Below are positions 1-7,855 of a stretch of DNA of 64,000 nucleotides, piece by piece. The notes beneath the pieces were generated by a model that was not told the DNA's origin, did not search any database, and worked only from the letters and a program-made list of their open reading frames with translations. Location of the stretch: positions 1 through 64,000 of the forward strand of contig NZ_BEXF01000017.1 in the NCBI RefSeq assembly GCF_002897295.1, in the 5' to 3' direction. The stretch's first letter is position 1. The number at the start of each line of letters is the position of its first letter. Position numbers and translations under genes: made by a program. Source of the stretch: Brevibacillus reuszeri (GTDB taxonomy: Bacteria; Bacillota; Bacilli; Brevibacillales; Brevibacillaceae).

Positions 1-126
1 CGAAGGTCTTAAGAGTCTTAAGGATAGGTATTTTCTTTTACGTCAAACTTAGATGAACCGCCGTATACCGAACGGTACGTACGGTGGTGTGAGAGGTCGG
101 GGGTTAGTCACCCCCTCCTACTCGAT
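1..126 (+). mobile_element. 3' end of a group II intron (domains V-VI), truncated by the window edge
   Basis: Positions 57-88 fold as a group II intron domain V: a 9-bp lower stem (ACCGCCGTA with TACGGTGGT), a 2-nt CG bulge, a 4-bp upper stem (TACC/GGTA) and a GAAC tetraloop, about 32 nt. The lower stem contains CGC, the form of the catalytic triad found in class C (IIC) introns. Positions 98-115 form a G5/C5 hairpin for domain VI, followed by CTCCTACTCGAT, a typical intron 3' end finishing in AT at 125-126. Frame 2 stays open from base 2 to a TAG at 50-52, as expected for the C-terminus of an intron-encoded reverse transcriptase, but too little is visible to confirm that. The exact 3' splice point is inferred. 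Confidence 0.75.
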
Positions 127-212
127 TGGATATCTGGGTACATTTTCTATCCCATCTCACTCGTGATATACTTGCTTGCAAAAGGTCAACGAGAAGCAGG
201 AGGAGTAAAGCG

Positions 213-683
213 GTGCTGCAATTTATGGTGGAAAAACTAGGTGAGCATTTCTCTGCTCATGGAATGATAACAGATATTGTTTTACGTTCGGACCGTTCGC
301 TGGTAGCGGAAGAGGAACTGCAGGAGGTCATCATCTCCTTTGCTGCCTCAGAAGAAGAACATGTTCCGGTGGCATCCATCCATCTTTTTTCCTTGCCAGA
401 TCAAGCAAGCTGTGAAGTGGAGGTAGAGGTATCGTACCCTGGAGTGCAGGGGAGTGATCAAAGTGAGCAGTTGTGGGAACGAGCTCGAGTGATGATACCA
501 GAAATTTCGTTAACGGAAAAGCGTCGCTATCTCGAACCAGGGAAAATGGCAGAAGCTGTGATAATGCTCGACTACCATTTTGTTGTGGAGCAACCGATTA
601 CAGAAGACGAGGAGCTACAGCTTGAAAACGTACTTGAGCGATTCTCGTCAGACTTGGGAAAGCTGGTTAGCTTTTCGAAATAA
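213..683 (+). CDS. conserved hypothetical protein, 156 aa
   Basis: I do not recognise this protein. The GTG at 213 is chosen because AGGAGGAG lies at 198-205, seven bases upstream; an ATG at 225 and an upstream ATG at 126 have no comparable ribosome binding site. The protein is acidic with many Glu residues, has no signal peptide or obvious membrane segment, and looks like a soluble alpha/beta protein. The gene begins 86 bp downstream of the inferred 3' end of the group II intron, so the intron sits in its upstream region and may have separated it from its original promoter. A strong hairpin terminator follows at 760-787. Confidence 0.7.
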   Translation: MLQFMVEKLGEHFSAHGMITDIVLRSDRSLVAEEELQEVIISFAASEEEHVPVASIHLFSLPDQASCEVEVEVSYPGVQGSDQSEQLWERARVMIPEISLTEKRRYLEPGKMAEAVIMLDYHFVVEQPITEDEELQLENVLERFSSDLGKLVSFSK

Positions 684-759
684 AAAAGAGGTTCAGCGGA
701 CATAGGGAAAGTAAAGCAAGCTGTTTGGCTGGCGAGAGCTGGTCTTACTAAGGGTATAG

Positions 760-787
760 AAGCTCGAGAAGATTCTCGGGCTTTTTT
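760..787 (+). terminator. intrinsic terminator
   Basis: AAGCTCGAGAA pairs with TTCTCGGGCTT (one G-T pair) around a two-base centre and is followed by a T6 run. It probably ends transcription of the 213-683 gene. Its position ahead of the FadH-like gene also allows an attenuator role, but I see no recognisable riboswitch in 684-760. Confidence 0.7.
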
Positions 788-842
788 GCGTGTTGTGCGC
801 AAGCGTCAGGAAGGATTTCAAAACATGTACAGCGAATCACAG

Positions 843-864
843 TAGAATAATGAATGAGCATTCA
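843..864 (+). promoter_or_regulatory. possible operator upstream of the FadH-like gene
   Basis: TAGAAT at 843-848 could be a -10 box. It is followed directly by a perfect inverted repeat, TGAATG-AG-CATTCA (851-864), 25 bp before the GTG start. The half-site TGAATG is like that of Bacillus FadR (TetR family), but the spacing is shorter than the known FadR site, so the regulator is not assigned. Confidence 0.35.
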
Positions 865-888
865 CTCGTAACGAGAGGGGGTATCGTT

Positions 889-2892
889 GTGGGATTGAAA
901 AAAGTGTTTGAGCCTATTCAGATCGGTACGCTGACCTTGCCAAACCGAATCATGATGGGTTCCATGCATGTGGGATTTGAAAAGCTTGAGGATGGTGTTA
1001 ACCGACTCGCCACCTTTTATGTGGAGCGTGCCAGAGGAGAAGCAGGCTTGATTGTAACAGGAGGGGCTGCTGTCCTGCCCGAAGGCGGTATGGGGGAGCC
1101 GTACTGTAACGTATTTCGGGATGAGGATATTGAACCGCTGCGACTAATCACTACCCAAGTACATGAAGCCAAAGGAAGAATTGCTCTGCAGCTGTTTCAT
1201 GCAGGCAGGTACGCACACAAAGAGCAAACGGGCTATGATCCAGTAGCACCTTCACCGCTCCAGGCACCGATTAATCGAACAAAGCCACGTGAGCTGAGTG
1301 TGGATGAAATCGAGCAAACGATCCAAGCCTTTGCTGAAGGAGCCGTTCGCGCGAAAAAAGCCGGCTTCGATGCGGTTGAAATTATGGGCTCAGAAGGGTA
1401 TTTAATCAATCAGTTTTTGTCGCCTGTCACGAATATACGTCAGGATGAATGGGGCGGTGACTTTTCACGGCGAGCCCGATTTGGTGTGGAGGTGGCAAGG
1501 CGCGTGCGCCAAGCGGTAGGACCCGATTATCCGATTATTTTCCGCATGTCGGGCATCGACTTGATTCCAGAGAGCACAACGATGGAGGAGACCCTGATAT
1601 TCGCTGGCATGCTGGAGCAAGCAGGGATGGATGCGCTGAATATCGGCATCGGCTGGCATGAATCCCGTGTACCAACCATTGCGATGATGGTCCCGCGGGG
1701 CGCCTATGTCTGGGTAGCGCAGCAGGTCAAGGAGGCAGTAAGCATACCTGTGATCGCGAGCAACCGGATAAACGATTTGCGTCAGGCGGAGGCGATTCTT
1801 TTAGACGAACGCAGTGACCTGGTATCAATGGCTCGTCCGTTTCTGGCTGATCCACAAATTGTGCGAAAAAGCCGAGAGAATCGGTATGATGAGGTAAACA
1901 CATGCATTGCCTGTAATCAGGCCTGCCTCGATCATATTTTTGACAACAAGGTAGCCTCCTGTTTGGTCAATCCTCTCGTAGGCAGAGAGCAGGAATGGGC
2001 TCTTGTTCCAGCAGCCTTACGAAAAAAAGTGGCGGTCGTAGGAGCCGGACCGGCTGGGCTTGAAGCGGCAAGAGTGCTAGCGGAGCGAGGTCATCAGGTC
2101 GTAGTCATCGAGAAGAGTCAGCAGATCGGTGGGCAGCTGAATTATGCACGCCAAGTACCGGGCAAGGAAGAATTCAATGAAACACTCCGCTATTACAAAA
2201 CACAGCTGAGCAGGCTCGGTGTTGAAACCAGGCTTGGATGTATGGCGACAGCAGATGCACTGGAGGCTGAAGGCTTTGCAGAGGTCGTTGTGGCAACAGG
2301 CGTGATCCCGCGACGCCCAGAGATTCCAGGTGTAGATCTGGCCCATGTAGTCAGCTACGATCAGGTTTTTGAAGGGCAAGTGAAGGTAGGACGTACGGTT
2401 GCAATTGTAGGGGCTGGTGGCATCGCCTGTGATTTGTCACATCTGCTGCTGCAAGATGAGGTAATTTCACCAAAGGTTGCGGATTACTTGCTCGAATATC
2501 AGATCCTTTCCGAAACAGGAATCAAGCAGTTGAAACCGAGAAAGCGGAAAATCTACATGCTTCGGCGCGGCAAACATGTGGGAACCGGGCTTGGAAAGAC
2601 GACGCGCTGGGCGGTACTCGCCAGTCTGGGACGGCATGGGGTCGAAATGATTACGCAAATGACATACAAAAAAATTACGCCGGATGGAGTGCTGATTAGC
2701 CAGCAAGATGAGGAGCGTTTGATCTCTGCGGAGACGGTCATTGTTGCAGCAGGTGCGACTTCAAATGACGCACTGTTTCATGCCCTGCAAGGCCGGCTGC
2801 AAGTGCACGTCATCGGGGGCGCGAGAGAAGCGGGAGAGCTGGATGCCAAAAGGGCCATTCTTGACGGCTCCACGGTAGGTAGAATCATTTAA
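889..2892 (+). CDS. FAD/FMN oxidoreductase, old yellow enzyme / 2,4-dienoyl-CoA reductase (FadH-like)
   Basis: This is a 667-aa, two-part flavoenzyme close in length to FadH-type 2,4-dienoyl-CoA reductases. The N-terminal half is an old-yellow-enzyme TIM barrel for FMN. Four cysteines near residues 339, 342, 346 and 358 (CxxCxxxC, then C ahead of an LVNP segment) match the 4Fe-4S ligands of the family. The C-terminal half has two nucleotide-binding folds, the first with GAGPAG at about 385-390 for FAD and the second with a further GAGG motif for NAD(P)H. The GTG at 889 follows AGAGGGGG with good spacing; an ATG at 850 lacks a ribosome binding site. A role in unsaturated fatty acid degradation or enoate reduction is likely, but the substrate is not fixed by sequence. 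Confidence 0.85.
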   Translation: MGLKKVFEPIQIGTLTLPNRIMMGSMHVGFEKLEDGVNRLATFYVERARGEAGLIVTGGAAVLPEGGMGEPYCNVFRDEDIEPLRLITTQVHEAKGRIALQLFHAGRYAHKEQTGYDPVAPSPLQAPINRTKPRELSVDEIEQTIQAFAEGAVRAKKAGFDAVEIMGSEGYLINQFLSPVTNIRQDEWGGDFSRRARFGVEVARRVRQAVGPDYPIIFRMSGIDLIPESTTMEETLIFAGMLEQAGMDALNIGIGWHESRVPTIAMMVPRGAYVWVAQQVKEAVSIPVIASNRINDLRQAEAILLDERSDLVSMARPFLADPQIVRKSRENRYDEVNTCIACNQACLDHIFDNKVASCLVNPLVGREQEWALVPAALRKKVAVVGAGPAGLEAARVLAERGHQVVVIEKSQQIGGQLNYARQVPGKEEFNETLRYYKTQLSRLGVETRLGCMATADALEAEGFAEVVVATGVIPRRPEIPGVDLAHVVSYDQVFEGQVKVGRTVAIVGAGGIACDLSHLLLQDEVISPKVADYLLEYQILSETGIKQLKPRKRKIYMLRRGKHVGTGLGKTTRWAVLASLGRHGVEMITQMTYKKITPDGVLISQQDEERLISAETVIVAAGATSNDALFHALQGRLQVHVIGGAREAGELDAKRAILDGSTVGRII

Positions 2893-3055
2893 TGATAAAG
2901 ATGATTTTCTATTCCGATTATAAAGAGTGTGGTGTATGATGATGGGAGTGTGTCGTCTTTTCAGAACTTTTGTCGAAAGACTTTTCATCGTGCGCATCTT
3001 CTTGCAAAATGGAATCATACTGTTCAAATTCATTTGATTGGGGGCTCTCGCCTTG

Positions 3056-3352
3056 ATGAATCATAATGGCATACTTTTGGGGAAACGTTACTTTCTGTAC
3101 TCTACAGCTCCAATAATAGAGGTGGAAGGATGGACGTTTACGATTGCCCCAGGTTTTAAGGTGATTGCAGGCGGCAGCGCAAACCCACTCCAAACATTAA
3201 TTAGCATTTATTGTGAAAATGAAAAAGTAGCCCAACTCGTGCTTCATCATAGACGCAGTGATTCAGATGTCACTGTACAGGCCGTTTCCAGTGATTTGCT
3301 GTTGGAAATTGCTCCAGCGACACGAACCGTAAGTGTGGCAGAGAAGCAATAA
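3056..3352 (+). CDS. small hypothetical protein, 98 aa
   Basis: No family is recognised. The start is the ATG at 3056 or the adjacent in-frame TTG at 3053, both served by the GGGGG at 3040-3044. The sequence is rich in beta-type residues, with a glycine-containing loop near residue 45 and no membrane segment or signal peptide. It is a stand-alone gene closed by a strong terminator. The 160 bp between it and the FadH-like gene show nothing I can name. Confidence 0.6.
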   Translation: MNHNGILLGKRYFLYSTAPIIEVEGWTFTIAPGFKVIAGGSANPLQTLISIYCENEKVAQLVLHHRRSDSDVTVQAVSSDLLLEIAPATRTVSVAEKQ

Positions 3353-3378
3353 GGCACCCAGCTGGGTGCTTTTCACTT
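3351..3378 (+). terminator. intrinsic terminator
   Basis: The perfect palindrome GCACCCAGCTGGGTGC, directly after the stop codon at 3352, is followed by a T-rich stretch (TTTTCACTTTTT). Confidence 0.75.
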
Positions 3379-3424
3379 TTTCATTCCTTATACCAATCGA
3401 TCGCTACGCTAGGGGGCAGAAATC

Positions 3425-4273
3425 ATGAAACTGAACGAGTGGAAAGCAGGAGAGTTTGAACTAACCTGGTTAAAAGGCGGGCTCACTCAGCTGGATGGTG
3501 GGGCCATGTTCGGGGTTGTACCGAAGCCGCTATGGAGTAAGCGCTATCCATCGAATGAGCTGAATCAGGTTCCACTTCGTGCTGACCCGATTCTCGTCGA
3601 AGCGCATGGCAAACGGATTTTAATCGAATCTGGCATGGGGAATGATCGATTGACGGACAAGCAGAAGCGCAATTTTGGTCTAGTCGAGGAATCGCAACTG
3701 GTTGAATCGCTGGCGAGTAAGGGACTGACACCGGAGGATATCGACATCGTCATCATGACCCATATGCATTATGATCATGCAAACGGGCTCGTATCGTGGA
3801 AAGACGGTCAGCTTGTATCTACGTTTTCCAAAGCAGTGATTTACGTGCAGGAGCTCGAATGGGCCGAAATGAGAGAGCCGAATATTCGATCCCGCAATAC
3901 ATATTGGGAGGAAAACTGGCGCCCGATTGAGCAACAGGTACAGACGTATGCAGAGAGCGTGGAGGTTTTGCCAGGGATCTCCCTGCACCATACGGGCGGA
4001 CATAGTCATGGACATGCTATCGTAAAGATGGAGAGTGACGGTCAGCTCATTCTACATATGGCTGATATTATGCCGACTCACGCGCATCAAAACTCACTTT
4101 GGGTTATGGCGTATGATGATTACCCGATGACCTCCATTTTTGCCAAGGAAGAATGGATCAAAGAGGGGATCAGACAAGGAGCCTGGTTTACGTTTTACCA
4201 TGATGCGCTCTATCGGGTTGTGAAATGGAATGAAGCTGGAGAGCTTATCGAGCATATTGATGTGGAGCAGTAA
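3425..4273 (+). CDS. ytnP: YtnP-like metallo-beta-lactamase-fold hydrolase (probable quorum-quenching lactonase)
   Basis: The 282-aa protein has the metallo-beta-lactamase signature HMHYDH at 113-118, a further metal-site histidine in GGHSHGH (191-197) and an aspartate in HMADIM near 214, so the dinuclear zinc site looks complete. Length and the pattern around these motifs match Bacillus YtnP, reported to degrade acyl-homoserine lactones and streptomycete signals. No signal peptide is present, so it should act in the cytoplasm. The gene is monocistronic between two terminators, with GGGGGC 8-9 bases before the ATG. Assignment to YtnP is by recognition of the family; lactone substrate specificity is inferred. 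Confidence 0.8.
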   Translation: MKLNEWKAGEFELTWLKGGLTQLDGGAMFGVVPKPLWSKRYPSNELNQVPLRADPILVEAHGKRILIESGMGNDRLTDKQKRNFGLVEESQLVESLASKGLTPEDIDIVIMTHMHYDHANGLVSWKDGQLVSTFSKAVIYVQELEWAEMREPNIRSRNTYWEENWRPIEQQVQTYAESVEVLPGISLHHTGGHSHGHAIVKMESDGQLILHMADIMPTHAHQNSLWVMAYDDYPMTSIFAKEEWIKEGIRQGAWFTFYHDALYRVVKWNEAGELIEHIDVEQ

Positions 4274-4297
4274 AACCGGGGTTAGCCCCGGTTTTTT
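4274..4297 (+). terminator. intrinsic terminator
   Basis: AACCGGGG and CCCCGGTT form a stem with a short loop, directly after the stop codon, followed by T6. Confidence 0.8.
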
Positions 4298-4448
4298 GTA
4301 CGGAAATGTCGAATATCCATCCTAGTTATTCTTGTTAGCTTGTTTCATTCAAAAAAGGATAAAAGCATCTATGTAACAATATTTGACAATTTGCAGGAAG
4401 GGCTCTTATAGTTAGAAGGAAAAAACATAGAGGATTGAGGGAAAATCG

Positions 4449-5117
4449 TTGGGGAAAATGTTCTTGTTCTCGATTTTGTGGTGGCTGACAGGAAATCCTT
4501 TTGCCGCCCTGATCATTATTCTGTTGCTTCTTTACTTTCTGGATCTTCGCTTTGTTCGCTTGTTCCCTGACATTACCAAGCCTTTTCGGAGATGGAGACG
4601 TTTATCCACTCTAAAAAATCAGCTGCGTCTCAATCCGCATGACACCCCTGCCAAACTGGAAGCGGCCCGCCTGCTTATGGAGAAACGGCAATTCAGTGAG
4701 GCATTGACCTATCTGGAGGAAATTTCATCATTGATGCAGGATTCTCCCGAATATTTGTGCGACAAGGGCAGCTGTCTCCTGAAGCTAGGTCGCACAGAAG
4801 AGGGCCTGCAGCTGATTGAGCAGGCATTGCTAGCCAATCCACGAGTTAAATATGGTGAACCTTATTTACTCATAGGTGAGGCATATGTAAAACAGAATCA
4901 GATGGAAAAAGCCATTGCGAGTCTAGAAGAGCTGGCGAGGATGAACATGTCGTCATGCGAGGTGTACTATAAACAAGGCGAGCTGTATAACGAATTGCAG
5001 CAAAAAGAGAGGGCGAAGCGAGCTTATCTGGAAGCGGTAGAAGTATATCGGGGATTGCCTTCCTACAAACGTCGCACGGAAAGACGCTGGGCGCTTCTGG
5101 CGTGGTTGAAAAAATGA
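4449..5117 (+). CDS. membrane-anchored tetratricopeptide-repeat protein
   Basis: The 222-aa protein begins with a hydrophobic segment (residues about 8-30) followed by a basic patch, so it should be anchored with its C-terminus in the cytoplasm. From about residue 60 onward it consists of TPR helices (pairs near 65-90, 98-123, 132-158 and 170-195), which usually mediate protein-protein contacts. The start is a TTG at 4449 preceded by GAGGG with 7-nt spacing. It stands alone, ending at a bidirectional terminator shared with the convergent monooxygenase gene. The partner protein is unknown. Confidence 0.75.
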   Translation: MGKMFLFSILWWLTGNPFAALIIILLLLYFLDLRFVRLFPDITKPFRRWRRLSTLKNQLRLNPHDTPAKLEAARLLMEKRQFSEALTYLEEISSLMQDSPEYLCDKGSCLLKLGRTEEGLQLIEQALLANPRVKYGEPYLLIGEAYVKQNQMEKAIASLEELARMNMSSCEVYYKQGELYNELQQKERAKRAYLEAVEVYRGLPSYKRRTERRWALLAWLKK

Positions 5118-5144
5118 ATGCATGGGAATCGCATAGGTTTCGTG

Positions 5145-5191
5145 CAAAAAACAGCAAGGCTGACCACCGGGGCCAACCTTGCTGTTTTTTT
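5145..5191. terminator. bidirectional intrinsic terminator
   Basis: AACAGCAAGG (5150-5159) pairs with CCTTGCTGTT, flanked by A6 on the left and T7 on the right, so it can serve both converging genes (4449-5117 and 5205-5501). Confidence 0.8.
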
Positions 5192-5204
5192 GTCCATACA
5201 TAAT

Positions 5205-5501
5205 TTACAGCTTAACAGGCTCACCTGCAAATACTTCCAATTCCATTGGTGCCGGGAAAAAGGAAGGGGCTTGCTTCACAAACGCCTGAAAATGAGCGCT
5301 TGCATTATGCGCCGCAACTGCCGCAGCGTCCTTCCATTTTTCTACCATGGTGTAGTGATGCTCGTGCTCTGTGCTTTTCAAAAGGGTGTATCCCACATTT
5401 CCTGCTTCTGCTTTGCTGGCAGCAACCAGAGCTTTAGCTGCTGTCAGAAATGCTTCTTCCTGTGCTGGAAGCACTTGGAGATGGGCATGTATAATCAGCA
5501 T
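5205..5501 (-). CDS. antibiotic biosynthesis monooxygenase (ABM) domain protein, putative quinol monooxygenase
   Basis: The 98-aa protein is a single dimeric alpha/beta ABM domain, as in YgiN and similar quinol monooxygenases: an N-terminal beta strand (MLIIHAHLQV), the central EAGNVGYTL segment and the conserved W-K-D motif before the final helix. The ATG at 5501 is chosen because AGAGG lies 9 bases upstream; the in-frame TTG three codons earlier abuts the ribosome binding site. It lies 30 bp downstream of a nitroreductase gene and is probably cotranscribed with it and the MarR gene, suggesting a response to quinones or electrophiles. Confidence 0.75.
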   Translation of the reverse strand: MLIIHAHLQVLPAQEEAFLTAAKALVAASKAEAGNVGYTLLKSTEHEHHYTMVEKWKDAAAVAAHNASAHFQAFVKQAPSFFPAPMELEVFAGEPVKL

Positions 5502-5531
5502 CGTTTTCAACCTCTCTTCGATAATTTTGGC

Positions 5532-6173
5532 TTATTTCCAGGTTGTCACAGTCTTAACGGGCAGACGGTAGGAGGGGTGTCCTTCCTTCGCTGCTTTCCC
5601 AATACTGATCAGCATGATCGGTTGGTAGCGATCCTTGTCCATACCAAACGCTTCAGCTATTTGATCCTTTTCATAGCCGCCGATCGGGTTGGTGTCATAG
5701 CCATAAGCACGGGCAACCAGCATCAATTGCATTGATACAAGACCGGCATCGATAAAATTGACATCTCGCAGAGCAGCAGGTGGCAGATTGTTGTAGTAAG
5801 GCTTCACGGCTGAAAGCTGCATTTCCTTCACTTCCTGCGGCATATATCCAAGCTCGACAGCCTTGCCAAAAATCTCATCCATATATTCCACGTTGTTCAT
5901 GTCGACGAATACTGCAATGACAGCAGAGGAGGTGAGCACCTGCGTCTTGTTGAAGCGTGCCAGCTCAGCAAGCTTTTCTTTCCCTTTTGGACTTTCGATA
6001 ACCATGAAACGCCAAGGCTGTAGGTTAACCGAAGATGGGGCACGTGTAGCTCCCTCTAGAATCTCGGTCATTTCCTCGCGGCTGATTTTTACTTCGGGAT
6101 CATATTGCTTGACAGATCGACGACCAAAGGTGATTTCACGAAAATCATTTGTTCTTTGCAATGTGCTCTTCAT
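5532..6173 (-). CDS. nitroreductase family protein
   Basis: The 213-aa protein is a nitroreductase-fold FMN enzyme. It has the N-terminal RRSVKQYDP segment that binds the FMN phosphate, APSSVNLQPW (a typical FMN-contacting loop) near residues 45-55, and the C-terminal IGGYEKDQIAEAFG region. Relatives include the Bacillus MhqN/YodC and YfkO groups, which reduce quinones or nitroaromatics with NAD(P)H. AAGGAG precedes the ATG. It sits between a MarR regulator gene and an ABM monooxygenase gene, all on the minus strand with short gaps, resembling the logic of the MhqR regulon. The actual substrate is not determined. Confidence 0.85.
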   Translation of the reverse strand: MKSTLQRTNDFREITFGRRSVKQYDPEVKISREEMTEILEGATRAPSSVNLQPWRFMVIESPKGKEKLAELARFNKTQVLTSSAVIAVFVDMNNVEYMDEIFGKAVELGYMPQEVKEMQLSAVKPYYNNLPPAALRDVNFIDAGLVSMQLMLVARAYGYDTNPIGGYEKDQIAEAFGMDKDRYQPIMLISIGKAAKEGHPSYRLPVKTVTTWK

Positions 6174-6200
6174 GTTGAATCCAACTCCTTTTATGCCTAA

Positions 6201-6620
6201 TCAAATGTTGTTTTGCATTCGTTTGAGAAAATCCACTAAGACCTGTGTTTCATCCTCGCTGAAGCCTTCCAGAATCTGCTGGATAAAATTTCGTTTCTCG
6301 CTTTTGTACCCTTCAATCCTTTGATGCCCTTCTTCAGACAGACGAACGAAGGTTTCACGGTTATCAATTGGATTTTTGTGCCTCGTCACCATGCCATCCG
6401 CTTCTAGCTGCTTCAGATGGCGAGTAATAGCGGCACTGTCGATATTGATGTGCTTTTGCAATTGGGACTGATTGATTTCGTTACATTCGCAAAGGATCTG
6501 CAAGATTGCGAGACGAGTTGAGCTGATTCCGGTACAGCGTTCGAACTTTGGACTGATTTTATTGGTTAATCCAATAAGCAGATTCAGAATCTGCTCCTCT
6601 TCCAATTCCCTGTGTGTCAT
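6201..6620 (-). CDS. MarR family transcriptional regulator
   Basis: The 139-aa protein has the MarR winged helix: SSTRLAILQILCE, then INQSQLQKHINIDSAAITRHLKQLEADGMVTR as recognition region, and the wing R-x-P-x-D-N-R-E-T. The ATG at 6620 follows GGGAGG; an upstream in-frame start lacks one. One cysteine (in FERCTGISS) near the N-terminus resembles the redox-sensing cysteine of YodB/OhrR-type members, but this is only suggestive. It heads the operon containing the nitroreductase and monooxygenase genes and probably represses it and itself through the paired operators at 6669-6695. Confidence 0.85.
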   Translation of the reverse strand: MTHRELEEEQILNLLIGLTNKISPKFERCTGISSTRLAILQILCECNEINQSQLQKHINIDSAAITRHLKQLEADGMVTRHKNPIDNRETFVRLSEEGHQRIEGYKSEKRNFIQQILEGFSEDETQVLVDFLKRMQNNI

Positions 6621-6668
6621 GAAAAATGCCTCCCGGGGGCAATATGAATAGGAATACAATCTCAATAT

Positions 6669-6726
6669 TTGATGCATCAATCATTGATAGCTCAATTAAT
6701 ATAGCATTTTATTTTCTTGTTTGCAA
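6669..6726 (-). promoter_or_regulatory. MarR promoter with two tandem TTGA-N4-TCAA operators
   Basis: On the minus strand, TTGCAA (6721-6726) and TATATT (6698-6703) are separated by 17 bp and form a sigma-A promoter for the MarR gene. Immediately downstream lie two copies of TTGA-N4-TCAA at 6684-6695 and 6669-6680, with centres 15 bp apart. Dyads over the transcription start are expected for MarR autorepression. The repressor assignment is inferred from position. Confidence 0.6.
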
Positions 6727-6838
6727 CATCCTGCGATACCACCTAAAGCGAAGTGATGTAAAACTTTTGACGTATTAGTGGTTTCGGAAGCGAGTTTATG
6801 ACTCATAATTCCCTTTGGGAAAAATTTCATAAGGGTCC

Positions 6839-6869
6839 TTGACCATTACGTAGCGTAACGGTTTATAGT
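6839..6869 (+). promoter_or_regulatory. MerR-type promoter with 19-bp spacer and central dyad
   Basis: TTGACC (6839-6844) and TATAGT (6864-6869) are separated by 19 bp. The spacer region holds the dyad CCATTACG-TAG-CGTAACGG (6843-6861). An overlong spacer carrying an inverted repeat is the hallmark of promoters activated by MerR-family proteins such as TipA/Mta, and the next gene encodes one. Confidence 0.7.
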
Positions 6870-6912
6870 GAAGTAACCGGTGAAACGCTAGCGACCAAGA
6901 AAGGGGCTGATC

Positions 6913-7401
6913 ATGAAGGAACAATGGAGGGTTGGAGAACTTGCAAAAATGGCAGGAATCACAATACGAACTTTGCGCTTTTACGATCAGATTGGTTTGT
7001 TTTCACCATCCGGTTATTCGGCGTCCGGATATAGACTCTACACCGAAAAGGACATTTCAAGCCTCCAGCAAATCTTGTCCCTGAAAGAATTGGGGCTATC
7101 ACTGGAGGAGATTAAAGCTGTAATGGCGGGAGATCAACTCGGCCTGTCCGACATTGTTACCATGCAAATCGACCGCCTGAAAGAAAATATCCGCATGCAG
7201 CAGAAGCTCTTGCAGGAGCTTGAGAATGTATCAAGTCGGATGCAAAGGAACGAACCGTTTTCTGTAGAGAATTTCATGAAAATCATGCGGAATATGAGAA
7301 TGAATCATGAGAAATTTTTCGCCGAGAGGAAATCGAATATCGATATCCACCTCGACCGACTTGGTGAATATTTAGACGAGCATCCGGAAGAACCCGGATA
7401 A
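6913..7401 (+). CDS. MerR family transcriptional activator
   Basis: The 162-aa protein begins with a full MerR winged helix (WRVGELAKMAGITIRTLRFYDQ, then SGYRLY and the LKELGLSLEEI helix), followed by a long coiled coil (about residues 80-112) and a short C-terminal tail without the metal-binding cysteines of metalloregulators. It is the first gene of a three-gene operon with an SRPBCC protein and an MFS exporter, and its own promoter has the MerR architecture, so it probably autoactivates the operon when it binds a small molecule. The effector is unknown. Confidence 0.85.
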   Translation: MKEQWRVGELAKMAGITIRTLRFYDQIGLFSPSGYSASGYRLYTEKDISSLQQILSLKELGLSLEEIKAVMAGDQLGLSDIVTMQIDRLKENIRMQQKLLQELENVSSRMQRNEPFSVENFMKIMRNMRMNHEKFFAERKSNIDIHLDRLGEYLDEHPEEPG

Positions 7402-7414
7402 GGAGGCTTTGACT

Positions 7415-7855
7415 ATGACTGAAAGGTCTGCAAAACATTCTACATTTGTTATCGAAAAGAACTATAAACATTCCCCTGCCCGCGTATTCGCTGCATGGGC
7501 GGGTCAAGCAGCTAAAGCCAGCTGGTTTCCTAAAGCTGAAGAGTTCGACTTCAGTGTCGGTGGTCGTGAATTCAATCGAGGTGGTCCGCCTGGAGGACCC
7601 GTTTACACATTTGATGCCTGCTATCAGGAGATCGTTCAGGATAAGCGCATTGTATACTCATACACGCTGGATATGGAAGATAAGCGAATGTCCGTCTCTG
7701 TGACGACGGTGGAATTCGAATCCGTTGACGGCGGCACCCGCTTGATTTATACCGAGCAGGGCGTTTTTCTGGATGGTCTCGATACGCCTGAACAGCGTGA
7801 GCATGGAACGAAGTTGATGCTGGATCGGCTAGGAGAGGTTCTAGCGGACCAATGA
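7415..7855 (+). CDS. SRPBCC (AHSA1-type) domain protein
   Basis: The 146-aa protein is an SRPBCC/AHSA1-like fold. It starts with the typical FVIEKNYKHSPARVFAAW, has the WFPKAEEFDFSVGG and RIVYSYTLDM strands, and ends with the long C-terminal helix around MLDRLGEVL. These proteins form a hydrophobic cavity that can bind ligands. The ATG at 7415 lies 8 nt after AGGAGG; a TTG at 7409 is too close. It is translationally coupled to the following MFS gene (ATGA overlap) and follows the MerR gene by 13 bp, so it may bind the compound that the MFS protein exports. Confidence 0.8.
   Translation: MTERSAKHSTFVIEKNYKHSPARVFAAWAGQAAKASWFPKAEEFDFSVGGREFNRGGPPGGPVYTFDACYQEIVQDKRIVYSYTLDMEDKRMSVSVTTVEFESVDGGTRLIYTEQGVFLDGLDTPEQREHGTKLMLDRLGEVLADQ

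Noticed and set aside
851..864. FadR operator of the Bacillus type
   Set aside because: The half-site is alike but spacing between arms differs from the known site, and no FadR gene is nearby; kept only as an unnamed dyad.
684..888. Riboswitch or T-box ahead of the FadH-like gene
   Set aside because: Only a terminator hairpin is clear; no conserved riboswitch core or T-box sequence is present.
2918..3193. Minus-strand frame of 91 aa
   Set aside because: It overlaps the 3056-3352 gene on the other strand, and has no ribosome binding site or family resemblance.
5118..5735. 205-aa plus-strand open frame
   Set aside because: It lies antisense to the monooxygenase and nitroreductase genes, has no ribosome binding site and Cys/His/Phe-rich shadow composition.
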